From assembly GCF_010728725.1 (NCBI RefSeq), contig NZ_AP022606.1, positions 2,852,001-2,916,000 of the forward strand: DNA of 64,000 bases, read 5' to 3'. The notes beneath the pieces were generated by a model that worked only from the letters and a program-made list of their open reading frames with translations, ran no database searches and was not told the origin of the DNA. The position numbers were made by a program, and so were the translations under genes. This document shows, one piece after another, positions 49,172-58,403 of the stretch (the stretch's first letter is position 1; the number at the start of each line of letters is the position of its first letter). This stretch comes from Mycobacterium branderi. Its GTDB lineage: Bacteria; Actinomycetota; Actinomycetes; Mycobacteriales; Mycobacteriaceae.

Positions 49172-50053
49172 CTAGTTCCCGAAGGGCTGGCAATACAGCG
49201 CGGCTCCGGCGGTGATCCCGGCGCCCGCCGCGACGAGCAGCACCCGAGCGCCGGCCGGAAGGCGACCGGTGATGCGGTGTAGCGCTGCCGGCAGTGAGGC
49301 GGTGTGGACCTTTTCGTCAGCCGCGACGGTGATCCGTTCGAGCGGAAGGCCGAGTTGGGCGGCAAGGGCCGCGCGGTACCCGCGAAGGGCTGGCGCTGCG
49401 ACGACCGCGTCGATGTTGTCGAGTTCGAGCGACGACTTGGTAAGGCAGCCGCGTGCCGCCTCGGCGGCGACGGCGGCGATCCGCTGTTCGGCGGTGGGGG
49501 AACCATCAAACCGAAGCACGTTGCGCGCATCGCCGAGTCCGACTGTGGCACGGAAGGTCTCACCCTCGTCGGGGCAGTTGGCCCAGTGAAATTGGCTCAA
49601 GCCGTCGCCGTTGCTGCTCCACCCGCACAATAGGGCCGCACCGGCCGGGGAGAAGGGGAAGTGTTCGCTCATACCATGTCCTGGGTCGGCATCACCGGTC
49701 ACGACGAGAGCGCAGTCGATCGTGTGTGACCGAAGGAATCCGTCAACGACCTGCAGCGCGGTCAGCACGCCGCAGGTGCCGTTCGCAATGTCGAAGGAGA
49801 ACGTGCCGTGCGCGCCCGCGTGCGGATTTTCAGGGTTGGCGCCGATGTCCTCTTGGATCAGTGCGGCAAGGGCCGGTTCCCCAAGGTTGCGGTCGCGGTA
49901 GATGCCGGCATTGACCAGGAGGTCCACGTCGTCGGCGTTCCGTCCGGCCCGTTGCAGGCATTGTCTGGCTGCCGAGACCGTCAGCCGCAGCGCGCTGTGG
50001 CGGGTGCGCCACCGGCCGCCGGTGACGTCGAGCCGCTCAATGACCGTGCCCAT
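49172..50053 (-). CDS. KAS III-like protein with degenerate active site
   Basis: The 293-residue thiolase-fold protein has the FabH-type nucleophile Cys94 in IANGTCGVLTALQ. The region that carries the catalytic His in active KAS III (the -THQ-type motif) reads VVAAPALRGY, and the Asn motif (YGNT-type) reads DEKVHTASLP. It is about 70 residues shorter than its partner and its ATG overlaps the partner's stop region by 17 bp, so the two are translated together. I infer a non-catalytic or specialised half of a heterodimer, like the PqsB half of PqsBC, but the product is unknown. Confidence 0.85.
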   Translation of the reverse strand: MGTVIERLDVTGGRWRTRHSALRLTVSAARQCLQRAGRNADDVDLLVNAGIYRDRNLGEPALAALIQEDIGANPENPHAGAHGTFSFDIANGTCGVLTALQVVDGFLRSHTIDCALVVTGDADPGHGMSEHFPFSPAGAALLCGWSSNGDGLSQFHWANCPDEGETFRATVGLGDARNVLRFDGSPTAEQRIAAVAAEAARGCLTKSSLELDNIDAVVAAPALRGYRAALAAQLGLPLERITVAADEKVHTASLPAALHRITGRLPAGARVLLVAAGAGITAGAALYCQPFGN

Positions 50054-51140
50054 AGCGCTTCACCAAATCCTCGTCGAGGGTGAGCAGCACGACGCCGATC
50101 TCCAAACCCGATGCCAAAGCGATCAGCGCGACGGTCTCTCCCGGTTGAATGTGCCCGGCCTCCAGTTCTTCGACCAGGGCCACGGTATGGGTGGTAGAGG
50201 CGGTGTTTCCGTATCGGTCTACGGTGATAACCGCATCATGACGGGGGGACTCGCCGAACGACGCCGACACCGCCGCCATGCCTTTGCGGATTGCCCGGGC
50301 AGAGGTCTGATGGGTGATCACATGGTCTATGTCGTGAATCGAAATGCCAGCGGCCTCGAGGACTTCGTGCAACAGCAGCGGAGTATTCGAGATCGCCGCA
50401 CGATGAATGCCCCGAGAATCGGTGAACATTCGGGCGCCCGGATCGCGGCCCTTGGGATAGGCCAGGCACAGTCGACTGTAGTCGGCAACGGTGGTGAACC
50501 CGGCCAGCCGTATCCCAGAGGATCCAACTGGTGCACGTTCAAGCAGCAGCGCCGCACCCGCGTCGCCCAGCGTCAGCGAGGCCAGCTCTTTGCTCATGAT
50601 GTTGCGTATGTGCTTGGCGGCGTTCTGTCCGAGTTGGGAAATGTATTCCCCACTGATCACCAGCCCTCGCTCGACGGCGCCCTGCCGGATCCAGTTGTTG
50701 AGTACTGTGACACCGGTCAACATTCCGGCGCACGCATTGGAAACGTCGAATGTCATGGACTTCCCGGCGCCGATCGCCCGGGCCACGGCGCTACTCATCG
50801 ACGGTTCCAGCCATTGGGTAAGTCCGCCGCGGAACTTCGTGATACTGCAGTTGATCACCACGTCGATCGACGCCGGGTCCTGCTGGGCCCTGGCCAGGCA
50901 ATCGAACGCTGCCGAGGTCGCGAGACTGTAGGAGTCCTCGTCTCCGATCGAGATCCGGCGCTCATATATGCCGGTCAGTCTTTCGAGGTCGATATGTGTG
51001 TGATGCTTTGTGGTGGACATCAATTCGTGAGTCGTCAGATGTGTCGGCGGCAGATATCGGCCGGCGCCGGCTAGCCGGGTACTGAAGGGTGCAGTGGCCC
51101 CGTCGCCAGAGACGTCCATCACCAGCCAATGAGTGCCCAT
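50037..51140 (-). CDS. 3-oxoacyl-ACP synthase III-like enzyme with complete triad
   Basis: The 367-residue FabH-like ketosynthase has Cys137 in VSNACAGML, His277 in ITHQTSARAI and Asn312 in YGNTAST, the full Cys-His-Asn triad. It begins about 35 residues earlier than FabH. KAS III enzymes start fatty acid or secondary-metabolite chains by condensing an acyl-CoA with malonyl-ACP. The partner gene 49172-50053 is coupled by overlap, suggesting a heterodimer. AAGGAGG lies upstream of the ATG at 51140, although the spacing is long; a GTG at 51152 is too close. Three DosR-like boxes precede it (51214-51315). Confidence 0.88.
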   Translation of the reverse strand: MGTHWLVMDVSGDGATAPFSTRLAGAGRYLPPTHLTTHELMSTTKHHTHIDLERLTGIYERRISIGDEDSYSLATSAAFDCLARAQQDPASIDVVINCSITKFRGGLTQWLEPSMSSAVARAIGAGKSMTFDVSNACAGMLTGVTVLNNWIRQGAVERGLVISGEYISQLGQNAAKHIRNIMSKELASLTLGDAGAALLLERAPVGSSGIRLAGFTTVADYSRLCLAYPKGRDPGARMFTDSRGIHRAAISNTPLLLHEVLEAAGISIHDIDHVITHQTSARAIRKGMAAVSASFGESPRHDAVITVDRYGNTASTTHTVALVEELEAGHIQPGETVALIALASGLEIGVVLLTLDEDLVKRYGHGH

Positions 51141-51213
51141 CAGGACGGTCACCTCCTTCGCATGGCCGCCGCACCGAACTCGAACTCGACGCTAGAGAGT
51201 CTGTGCCGGGACA

Positions 51214-51315
51214 CCAGGGTCGTAGGTCCTCGAGTAAATGGGCCTTCTGACTTGATTGCGCAATGCACAGCGGTACCTGGGGCACCTTGCCGGTCCAGAG
51301 TCCAAGGACCCTAGC
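51214..51315. promoter_or_regulatory. Three DosR-like boxes between the KAS pair and malic enzyme
   Basis: ccagggtcgtaggtcctcga (51214-51233), atgggccttctgacttgatt (51238-51257, weaker) and cagagtccaaggaccctagc (51296-51315). The first is 74 bp before the KAS gene; the last is 83 bp before the malic enzyme ATG. The two outer sites are good. Confidence 0.75.
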
Positions 51316-51397
51316 GACGGCTCGATTGCGGCCATATCGTCAAAACGGCGTAATAAGCGCAGCGCATCGGTCGCAGCAGTTGCCGAAAGGATGTCCG

Positions 51398-53044
51398 ATG
51401 ACTGACGGCTGTGTGCCGCAGATCCCCTTAGCTCTGGTCACGCCGAGCCTCAATCGAGGCGTCGGCTTTACCCACGAGGAACGGCGACGGCTGGGGCTGA
51501 CGGGGCGGCTGCCGCCGGCAGTGCTCACACTTGACCAACAGGCAGAGCGCGTATGGCATCAATTACAAAGCGTATCTACGGATTTGGCCCGCAATCTTCT
51601 TCTCGAACAACTTCACTACCGCCATGAGCTGCTCTATTACAAGGTGCTGATCGATCACCTGCCTGAATTGATGCCGGTGGTGTACACGCCCACGGTCGGC
51701 GAGGCCATCCAGCGTTTCTCCGATGAGTATCGCGGGCAGCGGGGGCTTTACCTATGTATCGACCGACCCGATGAGATCGCCGAATCGTTCCAAACGTTCG
51801 GCCTCGGACCTGACGATGTCGATTTGATCGTGTGCACCGACGCCGAATCAATCCTGGGCATTGGCGACTGGGGTGTGGGCGGTATTCAGATTGCCGTGGG
51901 AAAGTTGGCTCTCTACACGGCGGGGGGCGGTATCGATCCGCGGCGCAGCATCGCGGTGTCACTTGACGTCGGCACCGACAACGAGCAGCTGCTTCGCGAC
52001 CCGTTCTATCTGGGCAACCGCCATGCCCGGCGACGCGGGCCCGAGTACGACCGGTTCATCAGACGCTACATCGAAACCGCTCATCGGCTATTCCCCCGGG
52101 CGATGCTGCATTTCGAAGACTTCGGGCCGGCCAACGCGCGGGCGATCCTTGGCACATACGGTGGGAAATACTGCGTGTTCAACGATGACATGCAGGGAAC
52201 CGGTGTGGTGGTTATGGCCACTGTGCACAACGCGCTGAAGGTGACCGGCATCCCGATGCGTGACCAGAAAGTGGTTGTATTCGGCGCCGGAACGGCCGGC
52301 ATCGGGATCGCCGACCAGATCCGGGATGCGATGGTGGCCGATGGCGCGAGCGTCGAAGACGCCGTGTCGAAGATCTGGCCGATCGACAAGCAGGGCCTGC
52401 TCTTTGACGATATGCACGATCTGCGTGATTTCCAGGTTCCCTACGCAAAAAGCCGCCAGCGACTCGGAGTGCGCGCCGGGAACCGGGTGGAATTGGTCGA
52501 TGCCATCAAGATGGCCGCGCCGACCATTCTCGTGGGCTGCTCGACGGTGCATGGAGCTTTCACTCGCGAGGTCATTGAGGCGATGATGGCATCCTGCGAG
52601 CGACCGCTGATCCTGCCGCTGTCAAATCCCACCTCGCGCATGGAATGCACACCGGCCGACGCCTTGGCGTGGTCGGAAGGCAAGGCGCTGTTGGCCAGCG
52701 GTAGTCCGGTGCCTCCGGTGGAATACTCCGGGATTACCTACGCGATTGGCCAGGCCAACAATTTGTTGGCGTTTCCGGGCATAGGCCTGGGTGTGGTTGT
52801 CGCCGGCGCAAAACGGGTGACCCAGAGGATGCTGCACGCCGCAGCGAAAGCAATTGTGCGAGAAGCTGACCCGATGACTCCCGGCGCTTCACTCTTGCCG
52901 GATGTCCAAAACCTGCGAGCGGTGTCGGCAATTGTGGCAGAGGCGGTCTATCACGCCGCCGTCGATGATCAGGTTGCTACCGAGACATACGACCATGTCG
53001 CGCAAGCCATGCGGGAAGCGATGTGGCGGCCGAAATACGATTAG
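51398..53044 (+). CDS. mez: NAD-linked malic enzyme
   Basis: The 548-residue enzyme, the same length as M. tuberculosis Mez (Rv2332), has the malic enzyme signature VVYTPTVGEAIQRFSDEYRG, the catalytic Lys region, ALYTAGGGIDPRR, metal-binding FEDFGPANA and FNDDMQGTG, and the dinucleotide-binding GAGTAGIGIADQI. It decarboxylates malate to pyruvate with NAD(P)H production, which links anaplerosis to redox balance and lipid synthesis. The ATG at 51398 has GAAAGG 7 bp upstream; earlier starts would cover DosR boxes. A USP follows 25 bp later in the same transcript. Confidence 0.95.
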   Translation: MTDGCVPQIPLALVTPSLNRGVGFTHEERRRLGLTGRLPPAVLTLDQQAERVWHQLQSVSTDLARNLLLEQLHYRHELLYYKVLIDHLPELMPVVYTPTVGEAIQRFSDEYRGQRGLYLCIDRPDEIAESFQTFGLGPDDVDLIVCTDAESILGIGDWGVGGIQIAVGKLALYTAGGGIDPRRSIAVSLDVGTDNEQLLRDPFYLGNRHARRRGPEYDRFIRRYIETAHRLFPRAMLHFEDFGPANARAILGTYGGKYCVFNDDMQGTGVVVMATVHNALKVTGIPMRDQKVVVFGAGTAGIGIADQIRDAMVADGASVEDAVSKIWPIDKQGLLFDDMHDLRDFQVPYAKSRQRLGVRAGNRVELVDAIKMAAPTILVGCSTVHGAFTREVIEAMMASCERPLILPLSNPTSRMECTPADALAWSEGKALLASGSPVPPVEYSGITYAIGQANNLLAFPGIGLGVVVAGAKRVTQRMLHAAAKAIVREADPMTPGASLLPDVQNLRAVSAIVAEAVYHAAVDDQVATETYDHVAQAMREAMWRPKYD

Positions 53045-53069
53045 ACATCCAAGGAGGCATGAGCCAAAA

Positions 53070-53978
53070 ATGTCCAGTCGCGCAATACATTTGGACATCG
53101 TGGTAGGTGTCGACGGTTCACCAACGTCTAGTAGTGCTGTTCGTTGGGCCGCGCACGAGGCCAGGATGCGGAAGGTGCCGCTTGTTCTTGCTCACGTCGT
53201 GGTTACACCGGCCTGGGGTCCAGCGCCTTGGCTCTTGTCGACTGCCCCGCTGCCTCTTCCTGCCGAGGACGACCGCGCCCTGGATGCCTCGGGCAGAAAG
53301 ATTATCGCCGATGCCATCAAGATCGTTGAAGAGAGCAGCCGCGATGGTGCGCTTCCGCAAATCAAGAGCGAGCTGTTCTACTCGGTGCCGGTATCCACGC
53401 TTGTTGCCATGTCCAAGAAGGCGCAAATGGTGGTGGTCGGCTCTCGTGGGCAGCATGCCTTGCATCGCCTATTGCTCGGCTCGGTCAGCACCGGGTTGGT
53501 CCATCACGCGCACTGCCCGGTGGCAGTCATTCACGACGCGATCCCGCCCGCGCCGGACCGTTCCAAGCTGCCGGTGCTGCTGGGCATCGACGGGTCGCCG
53601 GTTTCCGAATTGGCAACTGAGATCGCATTCGACGAGGCATCGCGGCGCGGCGTGGACTTGGTTGCCCTGCACGCCTGCACAGACGCCGACGTGTCAAGCG
53701 TTCTGTCCATGGAATGGTCTGCCCGGCAGGCTATCCCGCAGGAGACGCTTGCGGAGCGGCTTGCCGGCTGGCGCGAGCGTTATCCGGACGTCGCCATTCA
53801 TCCCCGAATCGTGTGGGACAACCCCGCCCGCCATCTGCTCGACCAATCCGACTCAGCCCAGCTCGTTGTAGTCGGCAGCCACGGCCGCGGCGGATTCGCC
53901 GGAATGCTGCTGGGATCGGTCAGCACGGCGGTGGTCCATGCGGCCCGCGTTCCGGTGATTGTGGCTCGCCAGCGCTAA
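53070..53978 (+). CDS. Universal stress protein, tandem domains
   Basis: This 302-residue tandem USP protein has DIVVGVDGSPTS and [11 protein letters not shown] starts and motifs [18 protein letters not shown] and [18 protein letters not shown]. It resembles the USP at 13363-14259 more than the others, with the same GSRGQ/GCRGQ first motif and WGP segment in the first domain. It is 25 bp downstream of the malic enzyme. AAGGAGG at 53051-53057 precedes an out-of-frame ATG (53059), but the in-frame ATG at 53070 keeps the family N-terminus. Confidence 0.93.
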   Translation: MSSRAIHLDIVVGVDGSPTSSSAVRWAAHEARMRKVPLVLAHVVVTPAWGPAPWLLSTAPLPLPAEDDRALDASGRKIIADAIKIVEESSRDGALPQIKSELFYSVPVSTLVAMSKKAQMVVVGSRGQHALHRLLLGSVSTGLVHHAHCPVAVIHDAIPPAPDRSKLPVLLGIDGSPVSELATEIAFDEASRRGVDLVALHACTDADVSSVLSMEWSARQAIPQETLAERLAGWRERYPDVAIHPRIVWDNPARHLLDQSDSAQLVVVGSHGRGGFAGMLLGSVSTAVVHAARVPVIVARQR

Positions 53979-54027
53979 CGGGACGTTGCGCAGCTTTTGC
54001 GCTACCAGCAGATGCAGTTGCGAGGAT

Positions 54028-54621
54028 TCATTGTGCCCAGTTGGTGCGCCCACCGTCGCCCTCGACGAGGTTCCAGATCTCCTGTTCCCACTGGACGTCA
54101 CGCATGTGGCCGACATGGGTGCGCACGGCATCCACCGCCCACATGGCGGCCAACACCACGCTCAACCAAGTCACGATCGCAATAACCGCCGCGTCGGTTG
54201 TTGCGCGCGATATCGGCGTTGGTGAGGCGACCCGCTTACCGTCGTCGTCTACCCAAATATGCAGTAGCTCACCGGCTTTGACGTCACTATCCCAGGTGAG
54301 ACTGCCAGCGTGGTCCGTGTCGTTCAGTCGCCATCTCGCGTAAACGGTGTAAGGGATCTCCGGGGAAGGCATGGCGTTGGCGTCATCGATAGCGATCGCC
54401 ACGACGGCATGTCTCGTACGGGCCTGCTCGGCGTATTGCTGAGTGCGAGCGTCGTGTACCACGGTGCCGAGTGCGCCCGCACAAGCAGCGGCCAGCAAAA
54501 CGACCAAGACGGACAGTGCGAGTACGGCTGCCTCAATGCGATCGCTCCTTCGGACGAGTGGATTGCGGCTGAACATCTGAAGAACCGGCCAACTCGCAGG
54601 ACGAAGCACGAAAGTCTCCAT
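54028..54621 (-). CDS. Two-helix membrane protein, Rv1733c-like
   Basis: The 197-residue protein matches the DosR antigen Rv1733c (210 aa): VLQMFSRNPLVRRSDRIEA leads into the first transmembrane helix (about 31-52), a periplasmic domain has TRHAVVAIAIDD, VYARWRLND and a GELLHIWVDDDGKRV strand, and a second helix follows (AAVIAIVTWLSVVLAAMWAV). The function is unknown; in M. tuberculosis it is a strong latency T-cell antigen. The ATG at 54621 fits the family N-terminus. It is divergent from a USP, with a possible DosR box at 54706-54725 between them. Confidence 0.88.
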   Translation of the reverse strand: METFVLRPASWPVLQMFSRNPLVRRSDRIEAAVLALSVLVVLLAAACAGALGTVVHDARTQQYAEQARTRHAVVAIAIDDANAMPSPEIPYTVYARWRLNDTDHAGSLTWDSDVKAGELLHIWVDDDGKRVASPTPISRATTDAAVIAIVTWLSVVLAAMWAVDAVRTHVGHMRDVQWEQEIWNLVEGDGGRTNWAQ

Positions 54622-54705
54622 GGCTACTCCAACAGCGTTCCCGTTTCGAGCTCCAGGATGCTTGGCCCACAAGTAACCTCCGTAGAGTCGAATGTCCACC
54701 ATCGA

Positions 54706-54725
54706 AAGGGCCCTATGGCTCCTGT
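54706..54725. promoter_or_regulatory. Possible DosR box between Rv1733c-like and USP genes
   Basis: aagggccctatggctcctgt has a GGGCCCTATGGCTCCT core with three or four mismatches to the best boxes. It lies 85 bp before the Rv1733c-like start and 56 bp before the USP start. Confidence 0.5.
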
Positions 54726-54780
54726 CCGGCGGCCGGCCGACCGATAGCGTCGATGTCGACCAACAGATCGGGAGTATGCA

Positions 54781-55602
54781 ATGGCCAATGTGGAATCGCC
54801 CGGACCGATTGTCGTTGGTATCGATGGTTCGGAGGCGGCGAAGAAAGCCGCCGAATGGGCGATCAGGGAAGCTATCCACCAAGATGTTCCGCTTCGGCTA
54901 GTCCACGTCATCCAACGGGCAAACGTAACCAGCCAGCCGATCGAGACATTCGCGCTCGAACTTGAGTACGCGCAAGGTGCTCTGCGTGACGCCTCTGCGA
55001 TGGTCGAGGGTGCCGGTATGCCGGTGAAGTGCGAGACAGCTGTGCTCAGAGGCGATATCGATTCGGTGCTCGTCACCGAGTCGAGCGAGGCAAGCCTGAT
55101 CTGCGTCGGATCGGTGGGCATCGGGCAAGTCGCGCGAAAATTGCTCGGTTCGACTGCCGCCGCACTTGCCGAACACGCACACTGTCCCGTGGCGATTATC
55201 CGCCACGACGAACGTGAACCGTGGCGCCAGAACGGCTTTATCGTGGTGGAGGTTGCTGACTACGCCGGCAACGATGACGTCATGCGCTGGGGCATGGAGG
55301 AAGCTCGGGTGCGCTCAGCTCCGCTACTGGCCGTTGGGCTACGGCGGTGGACGAATTTCGAGATCGGCTATGCCGGCCTCTATCGTCGCCTCGACCCTTG
55401 GCTGCGGCAGTACCCCGACGTGCAAGTGGAAGTCGCTGCCACGCGTATGAGCCTGGCGCGATACCTCGAAGGTTACCGCGACACAATTCAACTCGTCGTC
55501 ATTGGCAGCGAAAGTGCAGGGAACGCACCGCACCTCCTGGGTCCGCACAGTCCGGCACTCGTTGCTCACGCCGATTGCTCCGTGCTCATTGTGCGGCCGT
55601 GA
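54781..55602 (+). CDS. Universal stress protein (Rv2624c-like)
   Basis: The 273-residue short-type tandem USP protein has PIVVGIDGSEAAKKAAEWA at the start and the first-domain motif GSVGIGQVARKLLGSTAAA; the second domain is degenerate, ending ADCSVLIVRP. It is a paralogue of the USP at 10783-11598, sharing the VGSVGIG variant and the missing second-domain ATP loop. It is followed 60 bp downstream by another USP of the long type, so the two are likely co-expressed. Confidence 0.92.
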   Translation: MANVESPGPIVVGIDGSEAAKKAAEWAIREAIHQDVPLRLVHVIQRANVTSQPIETFALELEYAQGALRDASAMVEGAGMPVKCETAVLRGDIDSVLVTESSEASLICVGSVGIGQVARKLLGSTAAALAEHAHCPVAIIRHDEREPWRQNGFIVVEVADYAGNDDVMRWGMEEARVRSAPLLAVGLRRWTNFEIGYAGLYRRLDPWLRQYPDVQVEVAATRMSLARYLEGYRDTIQLVVIGSESAGNAPHLLGPHSPALVAHADCSVLIVRP

Positions 55603-55662
55603 TGCCACTGGACGCTTTCGCTATTCGGATGGTTCTGCGGTAGAAGAGATGAGGGGCACGGA

Positions 55663-56544
55663 ATGCCTGACACGACAATGAGATACGGCGTAATAGTCGG
55701 TGTTGACGGGTCAGCTGAATCCGACGAAGCGATTGCCTGGGCGGCCCGCGAGGCCATAATGTTCCACTTGCCCCTTACTTTGCTGCACGTTGCTGCACCA
55801 GTGACTGTCTGGCCGCTTGGATCGGTGCAAGCAGACATCATTGGATGGCGGAAAGACACCGCACAAGCCGTAATCGACGAATCCTGCAAGACGCTGCGCG
55901 CGAACGCGACTGAGCTGGAACTACCTGACGTGCGCACCGAGGTGGTTGATGCGAAGGTGGTGCCGACGCTGGTGGATGCGTCGAAGGATGCGCGGATGGT
56001 CGTGGTGGGCAGCGTGGGAATGGGTGCGGTCAGCGGCATGCTGCTGGGCTCGGTCGCCACGGGCCTGATCAGCCATGCGCATTGTCCAGTCGCCGTGATC
56101 CATGCGGAGCAGGGCGCGACGCCCGCCCGGGATGCACCGATTCTCTTAGGTATTGACGGATCGCCCGCATCGGAAGCGGCGACCGCGCTGGCCTTCGAGG
56201 AAGCCTCGCGACGAGGGGTTGAGCTGCTGGCGCTACATGCGTGGAGCGATGATAATGGGCTGTTAGCGATCCTCGGGAGGGGCTGGGAAGATCGCGAAAC
56301 CCAGGGCCACGAGGTGCTTGCAGAACGGTTGGCCGGCTGGCAGGAGCGATATCCCGATGTGCGCGTGGAACGGCGGCTGGTGCCGGATGCTCCCGCTCGC
56401 TGCTTGCTTGACGAGTCGGAACACGCACAGCTCGTGGTGGTCGGCAGCCACGGCCGCGGCGGGTTTTCCGGCATGCTCCTAGGTTCGGTCAGCTCGGCGG
56501 TGGCCCACGCGGCGAAAGTTCCGGTAATCGTGGTGCGAACCTAG
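55663..56544 (+). CDS. Universal stress protein, tandem domains (Rv2623/Rv1996 type)
   Basis: This 293-residue protein is closely similar to the USP at 6554-7438, as seen in [56 protein letters not shown] and the second motif [18 protein letters not shown]. Its first ATP motif reads GSVGMGAVSGMLLGSVAT. It was probably copied from or exchanged with the other USP. The next gene is convergent, 17 bp away. Confidence 0.93.
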   Translation: MPDTTMRYGVIVGVDGSAESDEAIAWAAREAIMFHLPLTLLHVAAPVTVWPLGSVQADIIGWRKDTAQAVIDESCKTLRANATELELPDVRTEVVDAKVVPTLVDASKDARMVVVGSVGMGAVSGMLLGSVATGLISHAHCPVAVIHAEQGATPARDAPILLGIDGSPASEAATALAFEEASRRGVELLALHAWSDDNGLLAILGRGWEDRETQGHEVLAERLAGWQERYPDVRVERRLVPDAPARCLLDESEHAQLVVVGSHGRGGFSGMLLGSVSSAVAHAAKVPVIVVRT

Positions 56545-56561
56545 CAAGCGCACTACTCGAA

Positions 56562-58403
56562 TCATTCCTCGTAAAGAGCCGACAACTGCTCGGCGAACTT
56601 CTCGACGACAACCTTGCGGCGTAGCTTCATGCTGGGCGTCAAGTCGCCGGCCTCGATGGAAAGTTCGCGGTCGATGATCGTGAACTTTTTGATCTGCTCC
56701 CAGCGATTCAGTTCCTCGTTGAGCTCGTCGATGTACCCGATGATTAGTTCCCGCGTCTGCGGATCGCGTGCAATCTCGCTGAACGACTTACCCGCCAGCC
56801 CGTGCGTGGCGGCCCAGTGGGTGATCTCCTCGTCGTCGAGGGCGACCAGCGCCACGCAGTACGGCTTGCCCTCCCCGTAAATGATCAGCTCGGCCACGTA
56901 TGGGCAGACGCCCTTGAATCTCGCGGTAATCGCCGAGGGCGCAACGTATTTGCCCTGCGAGGTCTTGAACATGTCTTTCTTGCGGTCGGTGATCCGCAGA
57001 AATCCGTCGCCATCAATTTCACCGATGTCGCCGGTGTGCAACCAGCCGTCTTGGTCGAGTGCCTGGGCCGTGGCGTCGGGCAGGTCGTGATAACCGCTCA
57101 TCACACCGGGACCCTTCAGCATGATCTCGCCGTCGTCGGCAATCTTTACCTCGGTGGCCGGAAACGGCCAGCCAACAGTTCCGAACCGGTATGCGTGGGG
57201 ACGGTTGATAAACGACGCGGCAGCCGTCTCGGTGAGGCCGTAACCTTCGAGCACGATGATGCCGATTGCGTCGAACCACTGCGCCACGTCCCGGTCCAGG
57301 GCCGCGGCCGCGGAGACGAAAAACCGCAGCCGGCCTCCGAACCGTTCCCGGATCCTGGCAAACACCAGCCGGTCTGCGGCCTTGTAGGCCAACGACCAGG
57401 ACAACGACGGCTTCTTGCCTGCTTGCCGTGTTGCCGACACCTTCAAGCCCACCCCGAGCGCCCACTCGAAGACCCTTTTGGCCACCCAACCCCGCTCGGC
57501 GATCATCTGCTCGACGTGAGCATGCGCCTTTTCGAAGATCCGCGGCGCCGCACCCATGATGGTCGGATGTAGGGCCCCGAGGTTGTCGACAATTCTGTCG
57601 ACGCGACCATCGATCGCGGTCGGAAACCCGATCTGTAGCGGCAGCGCCAGCATGACCTTGCCGAATGCGTGGGCCAACGGGAGCCACAAGAAATTGAGGT
57701 CGTCGGGACCGAGGATCCCGAGAGCGTCGATAGCTGCTGCGGTGTAAGTCCACGCGCCATGGGTCAGCCGCACACCCTTCGGCCGTCCAGTAGTGCCCGA
57801 CGTGTAAATGAGACTCGCAAGGTGGCCGGGTCCGACGGTTGCGGTGCGCTCCTCCACGGCCTTGGGGGAGTCAGCGAGCAATTGCTTGCCCCGCTGCTCG
57901 AGTTCGTCGAGGGTGATCACCCAGTCGCCGTCACCTTGGCCGTCGATGATCACGACCTTGCCTACGTCCGGCAGTTCGGCGCGATGCTCGAGCAGCTTGT
58001 CCAGCTGCGTCTGGTCTTCGGCGGCCACGACACGGCTGCCGGAGTTGGCGACGATATATGCGACATCGGCGTGGATAGTGGTCGGGTAGACGGTGGTGGT
58101 GGCCGCGCCGGCGCACATCACGGCGAAGTCGATGAGAACCCACTCGTAACGCGTCGACGATGCCAGCGCGACCCGGTCTTCGGGGGCGATCCCCAGCGAG
58201 ATCAGCCCAGCGGCGATGTGGCGCACCCGTTCGCCGACCTGCTGCCAGGTCACGCTTTCCCAGCCGTGGTCTTGCGGATACCGGAAAGCCTCTGCCTGCG
58301 GGGTGGCGGCGATGCGGTCGAGGAACATCCGTGCTACCGACGGTGCCCGCTTCTCGATCTTGGCGACGTCGGGATGCTCGATGGGGGCGAAAAGCTTCTT
58401 CAT
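56562..58403 (-). CDS. Long-chain acyl-CoA synthetase, FadD15-like
   Basis: The 613-residue AMP-forming ligase has the P-loop YTSGTTGRPKGVRLTH, the A5 motif EGYGLTETAAAS, HTGDIGEIDGDGFLRITDRKKD and the catalytic Lys region MKLRRKVV. It activates long-chain fatty acids to acyl-CoA. Its length and C-terminal sequence match the FadD15 (Rv2187, 600 aa) group of large acyl-CoA ligases. Its ATG overlaps the stop of the Rv2628-like gene by 4 bp, so the two are coupled and probably DosR-regulated. FadD15 itself is not a DosR gene in M. tuberculosis, so this may be an island-specific paralogue feeding the tgs-like enzyme. Confidence 0.9.
   Translation of the reverse strand: MKKLFAPIEHPDVAKIEKRAPSVARMFLDRIAATPQAEAFRYPQDHGWESVTWQQVGERVRHIAAGLISLGIAPEDRVALASSTRYEWVLIDFAVMCAGAATTTVYPTTIHADVAYIVANSGSRVVAAEDQTQLDKLLEHRAELPDVGKVVIIDGQGDGDWVITLDELEQRGKQLLADSPKAVEERTATVGPGHLASLIYTSGTTGRPKGVRLTHGAWTYTAAAIDALGILGPDDLNFLWLPLAHAFGKVMLALPLQIGFPTAIDGRVDRIVDNLGALHPTIMGAAPRIFEKAHAHVEQMIAERGWVAKRVFEWALGVGLKVSATRQAGKKPSLSWSLAYKAADRLVFARIRERFGGRLRFFVSAAAALDRDVAQWFDAIGIIVLEGYGLTETAAASFINRPHAYRFGTVGWPFPATEVKIADDGEIMLKGPGVMSGYHDLPDATAQALDQDGWLHTGDIGEIDGDGFLRITDRKKDMFKTSQGKYVAPSAITARFKGVCPYVAELIIYGEGKPYCVALVALDDEEITHWAATHGLAGKSFSEIARDPQTRELIIGYIDELNEELNRWEQIKKFTIIDRELSIEAGDLTPSMKLRRKVVVEKFAEQLSALYEE

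Noticed and set aside
53059..53106. Mini-ORF of 15 codons behind AAGGAGG ahead of the USP at 53070
   Set aside because: The ATG is only one base from the ribosome-binding site, too close for use; the in-frame USP start 11 bp later is more plausible.
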